Made by a program: the position numbers and the translations under genes
Part shown: positions 45,761-56,151 of the stretch, piece by piece
Position numbering within the stretch: position 1 is the first letter of the stretch
Layout of the letters: each line of letters starts with the position of its first letter
Notes under the pieces: generated by a model
The model's input: the letters and a program-made list of their open reading frames with translations, nothing else
What the model was told of the DNA's origin: nothing
The model's database searches: none
Assembly: GCA_045430345.1 (NCBI GenBank)
Contig: JAILXT010000004.1
Span: forward strand, 62,001 to 126,000
DNA length: 64,000 bases
Direction: 5' to 3'
From: Agarilytica sp045430345
GTDB lineage: Bacteria > Pseudomonadota > Gammaproteobacteria > Pseudomonadales > Cellvibrionaceae

Positions 45761-47212
45761 ATGAAAACCTTTTACTGGCACGATTACGAGACCTGGGGGG
45801 CAACGCCGTCGGTTGATCGTGCAAGCCAATTCGCTGGTGTCCGCACCGATGAAAACTTAAACATCGTGAGCGAGCCTTTGGTGATCTATTGCAAACCACC
45901 GGAAGATATTTGGCCTCAGCCAGAGGCGTGCTTGATTACTGGCATTTTGCCTCAGGTTGCCCGCGATCAAGGCCTCACAGAAGCTGAGTTCATTGCCAAA
46001 ATTCATGAAGAGTTGGCCGTGCCACAGACCTGCGGTGTGGGCTATAACTCGCTGCGTTTTGACGATGAAGTTACGCGCTATACCTTGTATCGAAATTTTT
46101 ACGATCCCTACGAGCGGGAGTGGAAAAATGGCAATTCCCGCTGGGATATTATTGATATGGTCCGCCTTGTTTATGCTCTGCGCCCAGAAGGCATTGAGTG
46201 GCCGCAGGTTGACGGCAAACCGAGCTTTAAGCTGGAGAACTTGACCGCCGCGAATGGTATTTCACACCAGTCTGCTCATGATGCATATTCGGACGTGGAA
46301 GCGACCATTAATCTCGCTAAACTCATCAAGACGAAAAAGCCCGCGCTATATGATTACGTTGTGAAGAATCGCTCAAAGCAGGCGGTAAGCGCGATGATTG
46401 ATCTAAAAGCTTGCAAGCCACTGTTACATATCTCCTCACGATTTCCCTCATCCCGTGGCTGTGCCGGGTTGATAGCACCGCTGGCGATGCATCCAACGAA
46501 TAAAAACGCGGTGATTGTCTACGACCTATCGGTAGACCCGTCTCCCATGGCGCAATTAAGCGCGGAAGACATTCGAGCGCGTGTATTTACCCGTGATGAA
46601 GACTTGCCGGAAGGTCAGTACCGCTTGCCGATTAAGCTGGTTCATATCAATAAGTGCCCAGTGTTGGCGACCACGAAGCTGCTTGATGCTGCAGCGGCTC
46701 AACGCTTGGGGATTGATAAGGCGCAATGCGACGTTCATTGGGGTTTTTTACGAGCGATGAATATCGGGCGCCGGTTACAAGATATGTATGCCTTGGATAG
46801 CTTTACTCCGTCTGAGGATCCTGAATCCCAGTTATATAACGGTTTCATCGGGAATGAAGATAAGCGTTTAATGGCCGAGTTACGTCGGACCACGAGCGAT
46901 GAGATAGCGACGGCGAATTTTGTTTTTGATGATCCGAGATTGAATGGCATGATCGGGCGGTATAAAGCTCGGAACTTTCCCTTTGCGTTGTCTCCTCAGG
47001 AGCAGGCGGAATGGCATGAATACGTGGCAGACCGCTTAACGAAGGGTGGCGATAACATCTTGAGCTACGATCAGCTTAGGTCAAGCCTTGATGCGCTGAC
47101 TCAGGATCATCATCAGAACCCTGAAAAGCTAGAGATATTGGCGCAGTTAGGCCGTTATGCTCATGAGCACTTAGCAAAATTTTCACCTTTGCCCGAAGAA
47201 TCCGCTTTATAG
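45761..47212 (+). CDS. sbcB: exodeoxyribonuclease I
   Basis: 483 residues. The DEDDh nuclease motif starts as HDYETWG (residues 7-13), with GYNSLRFDD and HDAYSDVEAT holding further metal residues. The C-terminal half contains the SH3-like and helical parts typical of ExoI. It degrades single-stranded DNA 3' to 5' in recombination and repair. The heptamer repeat lies close upstream and may affect its expression. Confidence 0.95.
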   Translation: MKTFYWHDYETWGATPSVDRASQFAGVRTDENLNIVSEPLVIYCKPPEDIWPQPEACLITGILPQVARDQGLTEAEFIAKIHEELAVPQTCGVGYNSLRFDDEVTRYTLYRNFYDPYEREWKNGNSRWDIIDMVRLVYALRPEGIEWPQVDGKPSFKLENLTAANGISHQSAHDAYSDVEATINLAKLIKTKKPALYDYVVKNRSKQAVSAMIDLKACKPLLHISSRFPSSRGCAGLIAPLAMHPTNKNAVIVYDLSVDPSPMAQLSAEDIRARVFTRDEDLPEGQYRLPIKLVHINKCPVLATTKLLDAAAAQRLGIDKAQCDVHWGFLRAMNIGRRLQDMYALDSFTPSEDPESQLYNGFIGNEDKRLMAELRRTTSDEIATANFVFDDPRLNGMIGRYKARNFPFALSPQEQAEWHEYVADRLTKGGDNILSYDQLRSSLDALTQDHHQNPEKLEILAQLGRYAHEHLAKFSPLPEESAL

Positions 47213-47288
47213 TAAAAAGCGACGCGCATAAAATACGCCGGCAATTGAGAGCCATACATAGCAGTCATATTGAATTGAGGTATTTTGA

Positions 47289-48302
47289 GTGAAATTTGCG
47301 GGCGCACACATCCTATCGGTAGAGCAGTTTGAGCGAGCCGACATTGAACGAATTTTTACCGTGGCCGATCATATGACGCCTTACGCGTCTCGGCAGAAGG
47401 TAACCCGTGTGCTTGAAGGTGCGATCCTTGGCAATATGTTCTTTGAGCCTTCTACGCGTACACGTGTGAGCTTCGGTTGTGCCTTTAACTTGCTTGGTGG
47501 CGAGGTGAGGGAAACAACAGGCTTTAAGAGTTCTGCGATCGCTAAGGGTGAGTCGCTATACGATACTGCCCGCGTATTGTCGGGCTATAGCGATGTGATT
47601 TGTATGCGGCATCCAGAGTCTGGATCGGTTGCTGAGTTTTCTGAAGCGAGCCGCGTACCGGTGATTAATGGTGGTGATGGCTCGAACGAGCACCCTAGCC
47701 AAGCCTTACTCGACTTATACACGATTCAAAAAGAGCTAAAAGACAAAGGCCGCAGTCTTGATGGCTTGAGAATCGCAATGATTGGCGACCTCAAGTTTGG
47801 CCGTACTGTGCATTCTTTGGTGCGTTTACTGAGCCTTTTCAAAGACTTACATGTCGTATTGGTGTCTCCGAAAGAATTGGCGATGCCTGAGCAGTATATG
47901 GAACCGTTGAAGGCCGCAGGTCATAAGGTGTCTGTGTCCAATGATTTGGTCAATAGTATTGGTCATGTTGATATTGTTTACTCGACACGCATTCAAGAAG
48001 AGCGTTTTGCATCGAAAGAAGAGGCGGACGTGTATCGTGGTCGTTTCCGTTTAAATCAGGCGATATATACCAAATTTTGTGAGCCGAATACGGTGATTAT
48101 GCACCCGCTTCCCAGAGACTCTCGATCAGAAGCGAATGAACTCGATAGCGATTTGAATCAAAATCCTAACCTCGCTATTTTCCGGCAAGCCGATAATGGT
48201 CTGTTGGTGCGAATGGCGTTGTTCGCGCTGATTCTCGATGTAGTGGATCAGGTAGATCAAACGGCTCGCCCGGTGAATTGGTTCCATCGTCGCGATGTAT
48301 AG
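47289..48302 (+). CDS. pyrB: aspartate carbamoyltransferase
   Basis: 337 residues. The carbamoyl phosphate motif is EPSTRTRVSFG, and HPSQALLDLY is the second family signature. It catalyses the first committed step of pyrimidine synthesis. It is longer than the E. coli catalytic chain (about 310 residues), and no pyrI or pyrC-like gene follows. The frame starts with a GTG at 47289, and a TTTTGA precedes it without strong Shine-Dalgarno. Confidence 0.93.
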   Translation: MKFAGAHILSVEQFERADIERIFTVADHMTPYASRQKVTRVLEGAILGNMFFEPSTRTRVSFGCAFNLLGGEVRETTGFKSSAIAKGESLYDTARVLSGYSDVICMRHPESGSVAEFSEASRVPVINGGDGSNEHPSQALLDLYTIQKELKDKGRSLDGLRIAMIGDLKFGRTVHSLVRLLSLFKDLHVVLVSPKELAMPEQYMEPLKAAGHKVSVSNDLVNSIGHVDIVYSTRIQEERFASKEEADVYRGRFRLNQAIYTKFCEPNTVIMHPLPRDSRSEANELDSDLNQNPNLAIFRQADNGLLVRMALFALILDVVDQVDQTARPVNWFHRRDV

Positions 48303-48637
48303 TGCAAGTCTCTGACCCTCAGGGCGCCCATCGGTATTTATGCGTGTTGGCGCTTAATGGTTTGTTTCTACTCAAGTTTTTTCTCTTTCACTGTTTTAAT
48401 CGCTGAAACCTCACCAGTCTTGTGCATCTATAAAAAGCACATCTGAAGCTCCTGGAAAAATTGGTAGCGGGATTTTTCTTGATCGCGAGTCTATTTTTGT
48501 TTGTTGCTCATGTGGAGGTAGCGCCCAAAGACGCGATCGGGGGCGCTGAGTCGAGGTAGTTAAACGGTTGAAATATCGAGGTCAGTGTTCATTCTAACCT
48601 TTTACTGCCTGCGCTTATCAACGCGCTTGCAAAATCC
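48303..48637. other. gene-free region between convergent genes
   Basis: 335 bases in which I see no gene, repeat or clear terminator. Confidence 0.4.
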
Positions 48638-49915
48638 CTATAGCAAGAATTGATTGACCGTCGCGATTAATCGATCTCGGTCGAGCGGTTTTGTTAGGCA
48701 GCCGTTAGCATGGATCTCTTTGCCAAAGCGTTTTAATTCTTCATGATTAGATGCGGAAATTAACACGACGGGGATCGCTTTGGTTTTCGTGTTTTCTTTT
48801 AGCGCAAGGCACAGCTCTTGGTGTTTTTCACCGGGCTGAACATCTAGCAAGATTAAGTCGGGATAGTACTCCTCTGCCAGCGCGATACACTCGTTATCGT
48901 GTATTGAGGTAATTACGGTACAGTGCCCTTGAAGGTTCTTGCTCATCATCTCGAGGTTTTCTTCCATCCGATCAATGATGAGGACTTTACTCTGAGGGTT
49001 GTACTCTCTTACGGTCGAGCAATTACGGCCATTGGATTTCGATTCGTAGAGGGCCTGGTCTGCACGGGTGACCTGGAAATCCATATCCGTGCCTGTGGTG
49101 TAGTTTACGACGGTTGCGCCGATACTTACCGTGACGACTTTACTGCAGGACGAGTCTCTATGCTTAATATTGAGTTTTTCAATACTGCTGCGAATAAGTT
49201 CGCACATATGGATCGCACCTTGTTCCGGTGTATCCGGTAGTAAGGCAATAAACTCTTCTCCACCATAGCGTGCGACCAAATCGGCAGAACGGTTTAGGCA
49301 ACGTGCGAGCATGCCCGAGACTTGCCGAATGCATTCGTCACCTTCGGGGTGACCGTAAAGATCGTTATAGAGTTTAAAGTGATCAATATCCAACAATAGA
49401 ATGGTGAGGGGCGTTTTATTTCGCGTCGAATTGTCCCAGAGTTCTGTGGCTTTTTCTTCAAAGGTGCGGCGGTTGTATAGCTGTGTGAGGCCATCCCTTT
49501 GGCTCAATATGGTCAGCTCTTGGTTGAGCTTCGCCAGCTCATCACGCATTTCTGTAATCCGCTCCATTGCGCGGATCTTAGCGTTTAGAATGGTTTCGTT
49601 TACGGGCTTGATTAAATAATCATCGCCACCTGCTGCAATCCCTTCTTCGAGGCTTTTGGCTTCGCTTTTTCCTGTGACGAAGATAATCGGTATCCAGTGA
49701 TCTCCTAACCATTCCCGAATAAGCCGTGTGGTTTCGAAGCCATCTAAGCCGGGCATCTCGACATCCATTACGACCATGTCTACAGGCGTTGTATCGAGTA
49801 TTTGTAAGGCTTGTTCACCGCTCTCGGCTACCAGTGTTTCGTGGCCAGCACTCTCAATGTACATACACATTGCGTAGCGGATGGTCGCACTGTCTTCGAC
49901 GAGAAGAATCTTCAT
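48638..49915 (-). CDS. REC-GGDEF-REC response regulator (diguanylate cyclase)
   Basis: 425 residues. N-terminal receiver 1-120 with phospho-Asp in VVMDVEMPG and Lys in YLIKP. GGDEF 135-300 has active site GGEEF and an inhibitory I-site RSAD five residues before it. A second receiver (about 305-425) has LILLDVQPG and ends in CLTKPLDRD. An order with the cyclase between two receivers is less common than PleD (REC-REC-GGDEF). No partner kinase is adjacent. Confidence 0.88.
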   Translation of the reverse strand: MKILLVEDSATIRYAMCMYIESAGHETLVAESGEQALQILDTTPVDMVVMDVEMPGLDGFETTRLIREWLGDHWIPIIFVTGKSEAKSLEEGIAAGGDDYLIKPVNETILNAKIRAMERITEMRDELAKLNQELTILSQRDGLTQLYNRRTFEEKATELWDNSTRNKTPLTILLLDIDHFKLYNDLYGHPEGDECIRQVSGMLARCLNRSADLVARYGGEEFIALLPDTPEQGAIHMCELIRSSIEKLNIKHRDSSCSKVVTVSIGATVVNYTTGTDMDFQVTRADQALYESKSNGRNCSTVREYNPQSKVLIIDRMEENLEMMSKNLQGHCTVITSIHDNECIALAEEYYPDLILLDVQPGEKHQELCLALKENTKTKAIPVVLISASNHEELKRFGKEIHANGCLTKPLDRDRLIATVNQFLL

Positions 49916-50192
49916 TCGATATAAGGCTTATTTATAGTCATTGTTATAGAGTCTGATATCCGGAGCCCCGGATTCGCGTAAGGCCTCACTAAGTCTAACA
50001 TATGCCCGAGACTTCGCCCGTGGCAAGCGTCAAAAACCGGCGTGAAGGCTAAAGAGTTGGGTGTTTGTAGGATATGTGCTCATTGGCAGGTGCTCAGCCA
50101 ATTTACAGCAGGTATAATCGCGCGCTTGGTTCAAGGGTGACTCGGTTATGCGTGTTGCCCTTATTGGGGATTTTTAAGTAAGAGAGCACTTA

Positions 50193-51380
50193 GTGGCAAA
50201 TATGTCCGATTTCGATGCAATTAGACCGTATAACGATAGCGAAGTAAGACCTGTAGTGGATCGTTTGCTTGGGGATCCAGAATTCCTAGACAGCATAACG
50301 AAATTCAAGCTGCCCAATTTTGGCCGTTATCTCGCGCCGCTACTTCGTCCGCTTGTGAAAGGGCGCTTGAGGAAGGAACTGGCTGCAGTCAATGCCGTTC
50401 ATGATTTTCAGGCGCTCATCGAAAGTTACTTGAAAAATATGCTTGAAACGACCGTCGATACGCTGACGATTTCGGGTTTAGAGCATCTTGATAAAACACG
50501 CGCGCACGTATTTGTGAGTAACCACCGTGATATTGCGATGGACCCGGCATTTGTAAACTGGACGTTGTATCAAAACGAGTTCACGACACTTCGTATTGCC
50601 ATTGGGGACAACCTGCTTACTAAGCCTTTCGCTTCTGAGTTAATGCGCCTCAATAAGTGTTTTATCGTGAATCGATCGGCCAAGGCCCCCCGCGAAAAAC
50701 TAAAAGCAGCGAAATTACTTTCTGGTTATATCCATCACTCCGTTGCGAATGACAATGAGAATGTGTGGATTGCTCAGCGTGAAGGACGTGCTAAGGATGG
50801 TATCGACGTAACGAACCCCGCGATTATTAGCATGTTAATGTTAAACAAAGGGAAAAAACGAAGCGTTCAGGAATATTTGGGCGAGTTAGAAATCGTCCCT
50901 GTGAGTATTTCATACGAATATGATCCATGTGACTTCGCCAAAGCGCGGGAAATGGTTAAGAAAGATGTGGACGGGGAATACCAAAAAGGTCAGCACGAAG
51001 ATGTGCAAAGTATTGCGAAAGGGATTGTGGGGTATAAGGGCAATGTTCACGTCGCGTTTGGGCGTCCAATGGGTGTGGGTTTAGACAGTAACGACAGTAT
51101 TACGGAACTGCTCGATTCTCAGATCCGTGAAAATTATGTCTTACATCCGACGAACTGTTTTGCATATGAAATGCTAGAGCAATCGTCCCCTCGCGTGAAA
51201 GTAGGCAGTGAAGGTAAGCTGTTTAGTGAGCTATCGTTAGATAGTGAGCGTGAAAAATTCAAGCAACATATCGAGTCATGTAAAGGTAAATATCGTGAGA
51301 CCTGCTTAAAGGGCTACGCGAATCCTGTATATCAAAAATTGGCAACATCAGAAGTAAACGACTCAACATCTGAAACATAA
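50193..51380 (+). CDS. PlsC-like acyltransferase
   Basis: 395 residues. NHRDIAMD is the HX4D acyltransferase motif and WIAQREGRAKDG the second block. It would acylate lysophosphatidate or a related glycerolipid, working at the inner face of the membrane. It is longer than standard PlsC and has no obvious membrane span. The frame starts at a GTG; an ATG three codons on (50202) is an equally good start. Confidence 0.8.
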   Translation: MANMSDFDAIRPYNDSEVRPVVDRLLGDPEFLDSITKFKLPNFGRYLAPLLRPLVKGRLRKELAAVNAVHDFQALIESYLKNMLETTVDTLTISGLEHLDKTRAHVFVSNHRDIAMDPAFVNWTLYQNEFTTLRIAIGDNLLTKPFASELMRLNKCFIVNRSAKAPREKLKAAKLLSGYIHHSVANDNENVWIAQREGRAKDGIDVTNPAIISMLMLNKGKKRSVQEYLGELEIVPVSISYEYDPCDFAKAREMVKKDVDGEYQKGQHEDVQSIAKGIVGYKGNVHVAFGRPMGVGLDSNDSITELLDSQIRENYVLHPTNCFAYEMLEQSSPRVKVGSEGKLFSELSLDSEREKFKQHIESCKGKYRETCLKGYANPVYQKLATSEVNDSTSET

Positions 51381-51412
51381 GCCTACGATATTCTATGTAA
51401 AGCCAGGGGCTT

Positions 51413-53533
51413 ATGCTAAATAACGATACAAAACAAACGATTCAAAAAGCCTACAGTCATTTTCTTGAGTCGAAATCGCTTAAGCCCCGTTACGGTCAAA
51501 AACTCATGATTGCCGAAATCGCGAAAACGATTGGTAATATTGCGTTAGACGAAGAAGATACCCGCGCATCAGATTCTCATATCTGTGTCATCGAAGCTGG
51601 TACCGGTACGGGAAAAACCGTTGCCTACTTGCTGGCAACACTCCCTGTTGCAAAAGCCCTGAATAAACGTGTTGTGCTTGCTACTGCAACAATTGCGCTA
51701 CAAGAGCAGGTCGTACTTAAAGATGTGCCTGATGTGTTGCTGCACAGCGGATTGAAGTTTGATTACTGCTTGGCAAAGGGGCGTGGGCGTTATTTGTGCC
51801 TTGCCAAGTTAGATAGAATTCTTTGCACCGATGATGGTTCTGATTTAATTCCCGTGTATGAAGACGAATCATCCGTGATCGATGAACAGGACGTGAGCTT
51901 ATATAAAAATATGATGAGCCAATTGACTGAAAACCGTTGGGATGGTGATCGGGATGATTGGGAGGAAGAAATTTCTCCTTCTGCGTGGCAGCGTGTGACG
52001 ACGGATTACCGACAATGCACGGGCCGAAAGTGCTCACACATTCGCAACTGCGCGTTTTTTAAAGCGCGGGACGCACTAAGTGAAACGGATTTAGTGGTGG
52101 CGAATCATGACCTTGTGCTCGCCGATCTCGCCCTAGGCGGAGGGGCAATATTACCGGCACCGGAAGAAACGATTTATATTTTTGATGAAGGTCACCACCT
52201 TCCTGACAAAGCCCTGAACCACTTTGCGCATCACGTACGTTATAAAAGTACCATTCGTTGGTTAGGGCAAAGTGAGGGGCAGTGGCCCAATTTATTAGCG
52301 ACGGTGGAAGATGCGACGTATTTTTCAGAATTGGCGCGACCACTGGAAAGCCAACTAAAAGCAGTTCGCACCGTTCATGAAGAGCATTTACATGTATTGC
52401 AGCAGCTCACCGCCTATGTGGATCGGTCTCAACCTTCGCCACGTCTTCGCTTCGAAAATGGTGTCGCGCCAGAGGCTTTAGAAGCTGTTGCACAAAAACT
52501 AGCGAGCGTCTTTAACGATTTAAGCCGTGTACTGAGCAAACTGTATAACGAACTTGAGACCCTTATTGACGAAGAGTATCCGGTTGTTCCAAAAGTAGAT
52601 CTCGAAAACCTCTACCCAGTACTCGGAAGTTGGCTGGCTCGTTCCGAGGCAACAGAAGCGTTATGGTCACATTATGTCGATACTAAAATGGATGAGAGTT
52701 GGCCGTTCGCGCGCTGGATAACCCTCGCTGAATTTAACGATATTGTTGATTTTGAATTGGTTGCTAGCCCAATATTGGCGGCAAAGACATTGGCGAAGGG
52801 CTTGTGGTCTCGCTGTTTTGGCGCCGTGGTAACCTCCGCAACGCTCACTGCGTTGAACTCTTTCGACCGCTTTAAATATCGTGCAGGGACGTACGACGAC
52901 AGCAATTATGCTTGTGTGCCCAGTCCCTTTAATTTTCAAGACAACGGTAAGCTGGTTATCCCTGCCGATGCGGTGGAAGCCAACGATGCTATGCGTCATA
53001 CCGAAAGTATTATAGAGCTCTTGCCCGATATTTTAGAAAACGAATTGGGCAGCCTCGTACTGTTTTCTTCGCGCAGGCAAATGCAGGAAGTTCATGATGA
53101 ACTGCCCCCCGAGGTGCAAGATATTATTCTTATGCAAGGGGTCGAGAGTAAGCAGGCCTTGGTTCGCCAACATAAAAAACGCGTTGATAACGAAAAGCGC
53201 AGTATTATTTTTGGCTTGGCCAGTTTCGCGGAAGGGGTAGATCTTCCTGGCGACTACTGTACGCATGTGGTCATTGCCAAAATTCCTTTTTCAGTCCCGG
53301 ATGACCCTTTGGAAGCCGCGCTCGCGGAATGGATAGAAGCCAAAGGCGGCAATGCTTTTATGCAAGTGAGTGTGCCGGATGCATCGATGCGATTGATTCA
53401 GTCTTGCGGCAGATTACTGCGTACAGAAAGTGATATCGGTACGATTACCATTATGGATCGGCGTTTGGTCAGTAAGCGTTATGGGAAGTCATTGTTAAAT
53501 TCATTGCCGGCATTTAGACAAGAGATTAGATGA
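51413..53533 (+). CDS. dinG: DinG-type ATP-dependent DNA helicase
   Basis: 706 residues (E. coli DinG is about 716). Walker A is EAGTGTGKT, the DEAH box reads DEGH, and four Cys for the Fe-S cluster lie in RYLCLAK, YRQCTGRKC and IRNCAFF. Motif VI is QSCGRLLR. XPD-like superfamily 2 helicase that moves 5' to 3' and resolves R-loops and other structures at forks. It follows the acyltransferase gene after 32 bases. Confidence 0.92.
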   Translation: MLNNDTKQTIQKAYSHFLESKSLKPRYGQKLMIAEIAKTIGNIALDEEDTRASDSHICVIEAGTGTGKTVAYLLATLPVAKALNKRVVLATATIALQEQVVLKDVPDVLLHSGLKFDYCLAKGRGRYLCLAKLDRILCTDDGSDLIPVYEDESSVIDEQDVSLYKNMMSQLTENRWDGDRDDWEEEISPSAWQRVTTDYRQCTGRKCSHIRNCAFFKARDALSETDLVVANHDLVLADLALGGGAILPAPEETIYIFDEGHHLPDKALNHFAHHVRYKSTIRWLGQSEGQWPNLLATVEDATYFSELARPLESQLKAVRTVHEEHLHVLQQLTAYVDRSQPSPRLRFENGVAPEALEAVAQKLASVFNDLSRVLSKLYNELETLIDEEYPVVPKVDLENLYPVLGSWLARSEATEALWSHYVDTKMDESWPFARWITLAEFNDIVDFELVASPILAAKTLAKGLWSRCFGAVVTSATLTALNSFDRFKYRAGTYDDSNYACVPSPFNFQDNGKLVIPADAVEANDAMRHTESIIELLPDILENELGSLVLFSSRRQMQEVHDELPPEVQDIILMQGVESKQALVRQHKKRVDNEKRSIIFGLASFAEGVDLPGDYCTHVVIAKIPFSVPDDPLEAALAEWIEAKGGNAFMQVSVPDASMRLIQSCGRLLRTESDIGTITIMDRRLVSKRYGKSLLNSLPAFRQEIR

Positions 53534-54300
53534 TGCGAAGTGGCATCGCGTTGATCACCGATTGAGTTTGGTCCCCCGCAGTTCAGTTTTTTAGAATGGG
53601 TGTCATATGATTTTTTGTCGCCCCTTCTGTCACGTACATCTCTAACCCCCTCCCTTTTTTCAAACTTGTTATATCTCGGTTAGTTTTAATCGAGTTTGGT
53701 CTCGATACAGATTGTTTATAATAATATGGTGGTGTTGTATAGGTTTTGTTGAAACCGAAATACAACATGATTTTTATAAATGTGACGGATGTCTCGACTG
53801 GTTAAGCTGGATTGTGGGGGGTATGATCCAAAACGACATGAGATATTGGTTTTAATGGAGTCAAATTTTTTACTAAAGTTGTCGTTTTAATTATTTTAAT
53901 TTTTCCCGTGTTTCGATATGTTTTAATTTCTGTCGTCATAAGTCATCTTAAGTAAGGTGTCACAAAATATTATAAATATAAAGCATTAATGATTGTCGTG
54001 ACGTTTTAATTATAAATTGTAATAGCGTTGCTCACGCAAGAAACTATTTTCTTGTATGGAGTGATAAATACTTGCAGAAATTCAACGGTTGTTGATATTT
54101 TCTCTCCGCGCTCAAGGGCATAAATTTTTATGCGGTTGAGCGCGAAAGGATAGGCGTAGCGAGTTGGTAGGATTGCCAGATAATAATAATCCTTGCACGC
54201 AAACAAAAACCTAAGAGTAGCGTATTCACGTGTTCTATGCGCTTAAATCATTGCAGGGGTTTCCCTGGCAATGGATATTCAATCCTGAGAGAAATTTACA
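53534..54300. other. gene-free region upstream of the third esterase
   Basis: 767 AT-rich bases. Besides the palindrome at 54107-54144, the sequence ATTGCAGGGGTTTCCCTGGCAAT at about 54249-54272 is an imperfect hairpin shortly before the start codon. No gene is convincing. Confidence 0.5.
54107..54144. promoter_or_regulatory. 38-bp near-perfect palindrome
   Basis: Outer arms CGCGCTCAA (54107-54115) and TTGAGCGCG (54136-54144), inner arms CATAAA (54119-54124) and TTTATG (54127-54132). Only two bases per side fail to pair. Neither strand has a T-run, so a terminator is unlikely; a dimeric regulator site or structured leader is possible. Confidence 0.45.
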
Positions 54301-55272
54301 ATGAATAATAATAAATTTATAAAATCATTCGCGTTTTTTACATCAATATTGTGTACGACGATAGTGGCATCGACGGCAACTGCAGGCAGTTGGCGATCCG
54401 AAGCGACTATTGGAGGTAAACTAAAAACCCATGTTTATGTGCCGACTACTTCACCTCAGCTAAATAATAAGCGGGCTTTAATGGTAAGTTTGCATGGCTG
54501 TGGTCAAACTCATAGTGATTTTAAACAAGGGGCTAATTGGCGAAGTACTGCCGATTCTTATGGCATGGTTGTCGCACTTCCCAAGTCATCTAATGAGGGC
54601 TCTTACGGTTGGTTGGGTTGCTGGAATTTTCATGTAGGGATGAGCGCTTCACGTACGAGGACCGATGCAAAATATTTAATCAACATGGTCAATGCATTGC
54701 TGTCGGATACATCCCTGAATATCGATCCTAAGCAAGTGTATATTACGGGTTTGTCCTCGGGTGCGGGTATGACGAATCAGATGGCGTGTCTTGCGCCAGA
54801 TATTTTTGCCGGCGCCGGCGTTAATGCGGGTCCTGCCCCTGGTTCAAGAGGAAGTGATTTGAGACGACCCGGAATTTCTGCCACTAAAGGCCGCAGCAAC
54901 TGTAATACTTTGGCGGGTTCTCGTAAAAATAAGTTGTACACGCAAGTGTATAATAATGTTCATGGGACAAGAGATACTTCTGTAGGCCCAGCTCACGCAC
55001 AGCGCAACACTGAAATTTTTGATCTCGTTTACGAGCAAGATGGTTCAAATATTTCAGTATGTAGTACAAGTACCTTATCCGGTGGCGGAGACGTAACCAC
55101 TTTGTGTGACGGTCTTGGTCCTCGTATCTCTAAAGTAATGGTAAACGGTATGAAGCACGCCTGGCCTGCAGGACCTGGTAGTTCAGGTGGTGGTAGTTAT
55201 ATCGACCATACACATATTAACTATCCTGCGTATATCACTGACTTTTTCTTTGATAATAATCGCCGTTTGTAA
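54301..55272 (+). CDS. single-domain PHB-depolymerase/CE1-type esterase
   Basis: 323 residues. A signal peptide (to about residue 28) precedes one esterase domain. VSLHGCGQTH holds the oxyanion site, GLSSG the nucleophile, HGTRDTSVG the probable Asp and GMKHAWPAG the His. It is clearly related to the second catalytic domain of the tandem esterases at the window start, sharing LAPDIFAGAGVNAGP and HINYPAYITDFFFDNNRR. It has no accessory module. Secreted or periplasmic. It has its own leader, not the one shared by the tandem pair. Confidence 0.85.
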   Translation: MNNNKFIKSFAFFTSILCTTIVASTATAGSWRSEATIGGKLKTHVYVPTTSPQLNNKRALMVSLHGCGQTHSDFKQGANWRSTADSYGMVVALPKSSNEGSYGWLGCWNFHVGMSASRTRTDAKYLINMVNALLSDTSLNIDPKQVYITGLSSGAGMTNQMACLAPDIFAGAGVNAGPAPGSRGSDLRRPGISATKGRSNCNTLAGSRKNKLYTQVYNNVHGTRDTSVGPAHAQRNTEIFDLVYEQDGSNISVCSTSTLSGGGDVTTLCDGLGPRISKVMVNGMKHAWPAGPGSSGGGSYIDHTHINYPAYITDFFFDNNRRL

Positions 55273-56151
55273 TAGCCGCATCACAAATTTGTTATGAGTT
55301 CGATTGTTTTATCTAATGGTCACGTTACGCGTGGCCATTTCTTATGTGAGTTATTTTTGTAATTTACAATAGGGGGAGAGGGCGGTTTATCTTGTGGTCG
55401 AGACTAATCCTCTGTAAGGAAAAGTTTTATGATAAGAACGATAAAAAAGAGAGGAGAGCGGTGAAAACACGGGGGGCCATGTTTTCACCACTATTCCTCC
55501 CAAAAAGCTTTCCTGGAGTTGGAGAAAAATAAAATTTTATTAATCGTTAACGAGTAAGGTTAGGGGTAATGTCGTCCTTCAAATTTTTGTTAGCATTCCT
55601 AGGTTTTCGCCACCATAGTTCCCTGCAGTAAAGACGATTGTCATGTCGAATTCCGGATAGAAATCTGGGAGATTTTTTGGAGGGCGCTGTCTTCGGAGTA
55701 TCCAGACAATACCGGTATCGCAATTGATAGGCATATATGAACAACAGATACCCATTTCATATTGGTGTGATTATGCGCCACGAGAAGTCCTTTTGTATGC
55801 GTTAAGACATAAACACTTGTGCGCGGGTTTCCCTCAATGGTTACTGTCTAATAGGGGGTCTATTGACTTCAAATGTATGAACTAGCTTTACGTATGGATT
55901 GAAGGTGGGAGTTTATCTTACGCTAAACGTATTTATGAAGGGTGTAGGGCTATCTTTGGTTTTCCTGGTTGATATCAATTCGAGGCAGATAGTAGTGGTG
56001 ATTCTTTTGTTTTGTCGTATCTCTATTGCCATATCTCCTTACCGGTATACTTTGGAAGTATCTTCTGATAAGGGTAAACCCCAAATGTCTATGTCTAATT
56101 GAGGCCACGAATGGTGTGCGGTGCTCGCCTTATTTTGGGGTGAAGAAAATA
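55273..56151. other. gene-free region after the third esterase
   Basis: 879 bases with no convincing gene. One hairpin (55315-55339) follows the esterase stop. Another has arms GTGAAAACA (55461-55469) and TGTTTTCAC (55480-55488). Frames of 65-103 codons seen here lack ribosome-binding sites and known motifs. Confidence 0.45.
55315..55339 (+). terminator. possible terminator of the third esterase
   Basis: 10-bp stem AATGGTCACG and CGTGGCCATT with one G-T pair. The following bases (TCTTATG) are only weakly T-rich. Confidence 0.35.

Noticed and set aside
45609..45899. 96-codon minus-strand frame across the heptamer repeat
   Set aside because: Its repeated RFPFPVS pattern is the translation of the DNA repeat, and it overlaps the start of sbcB.
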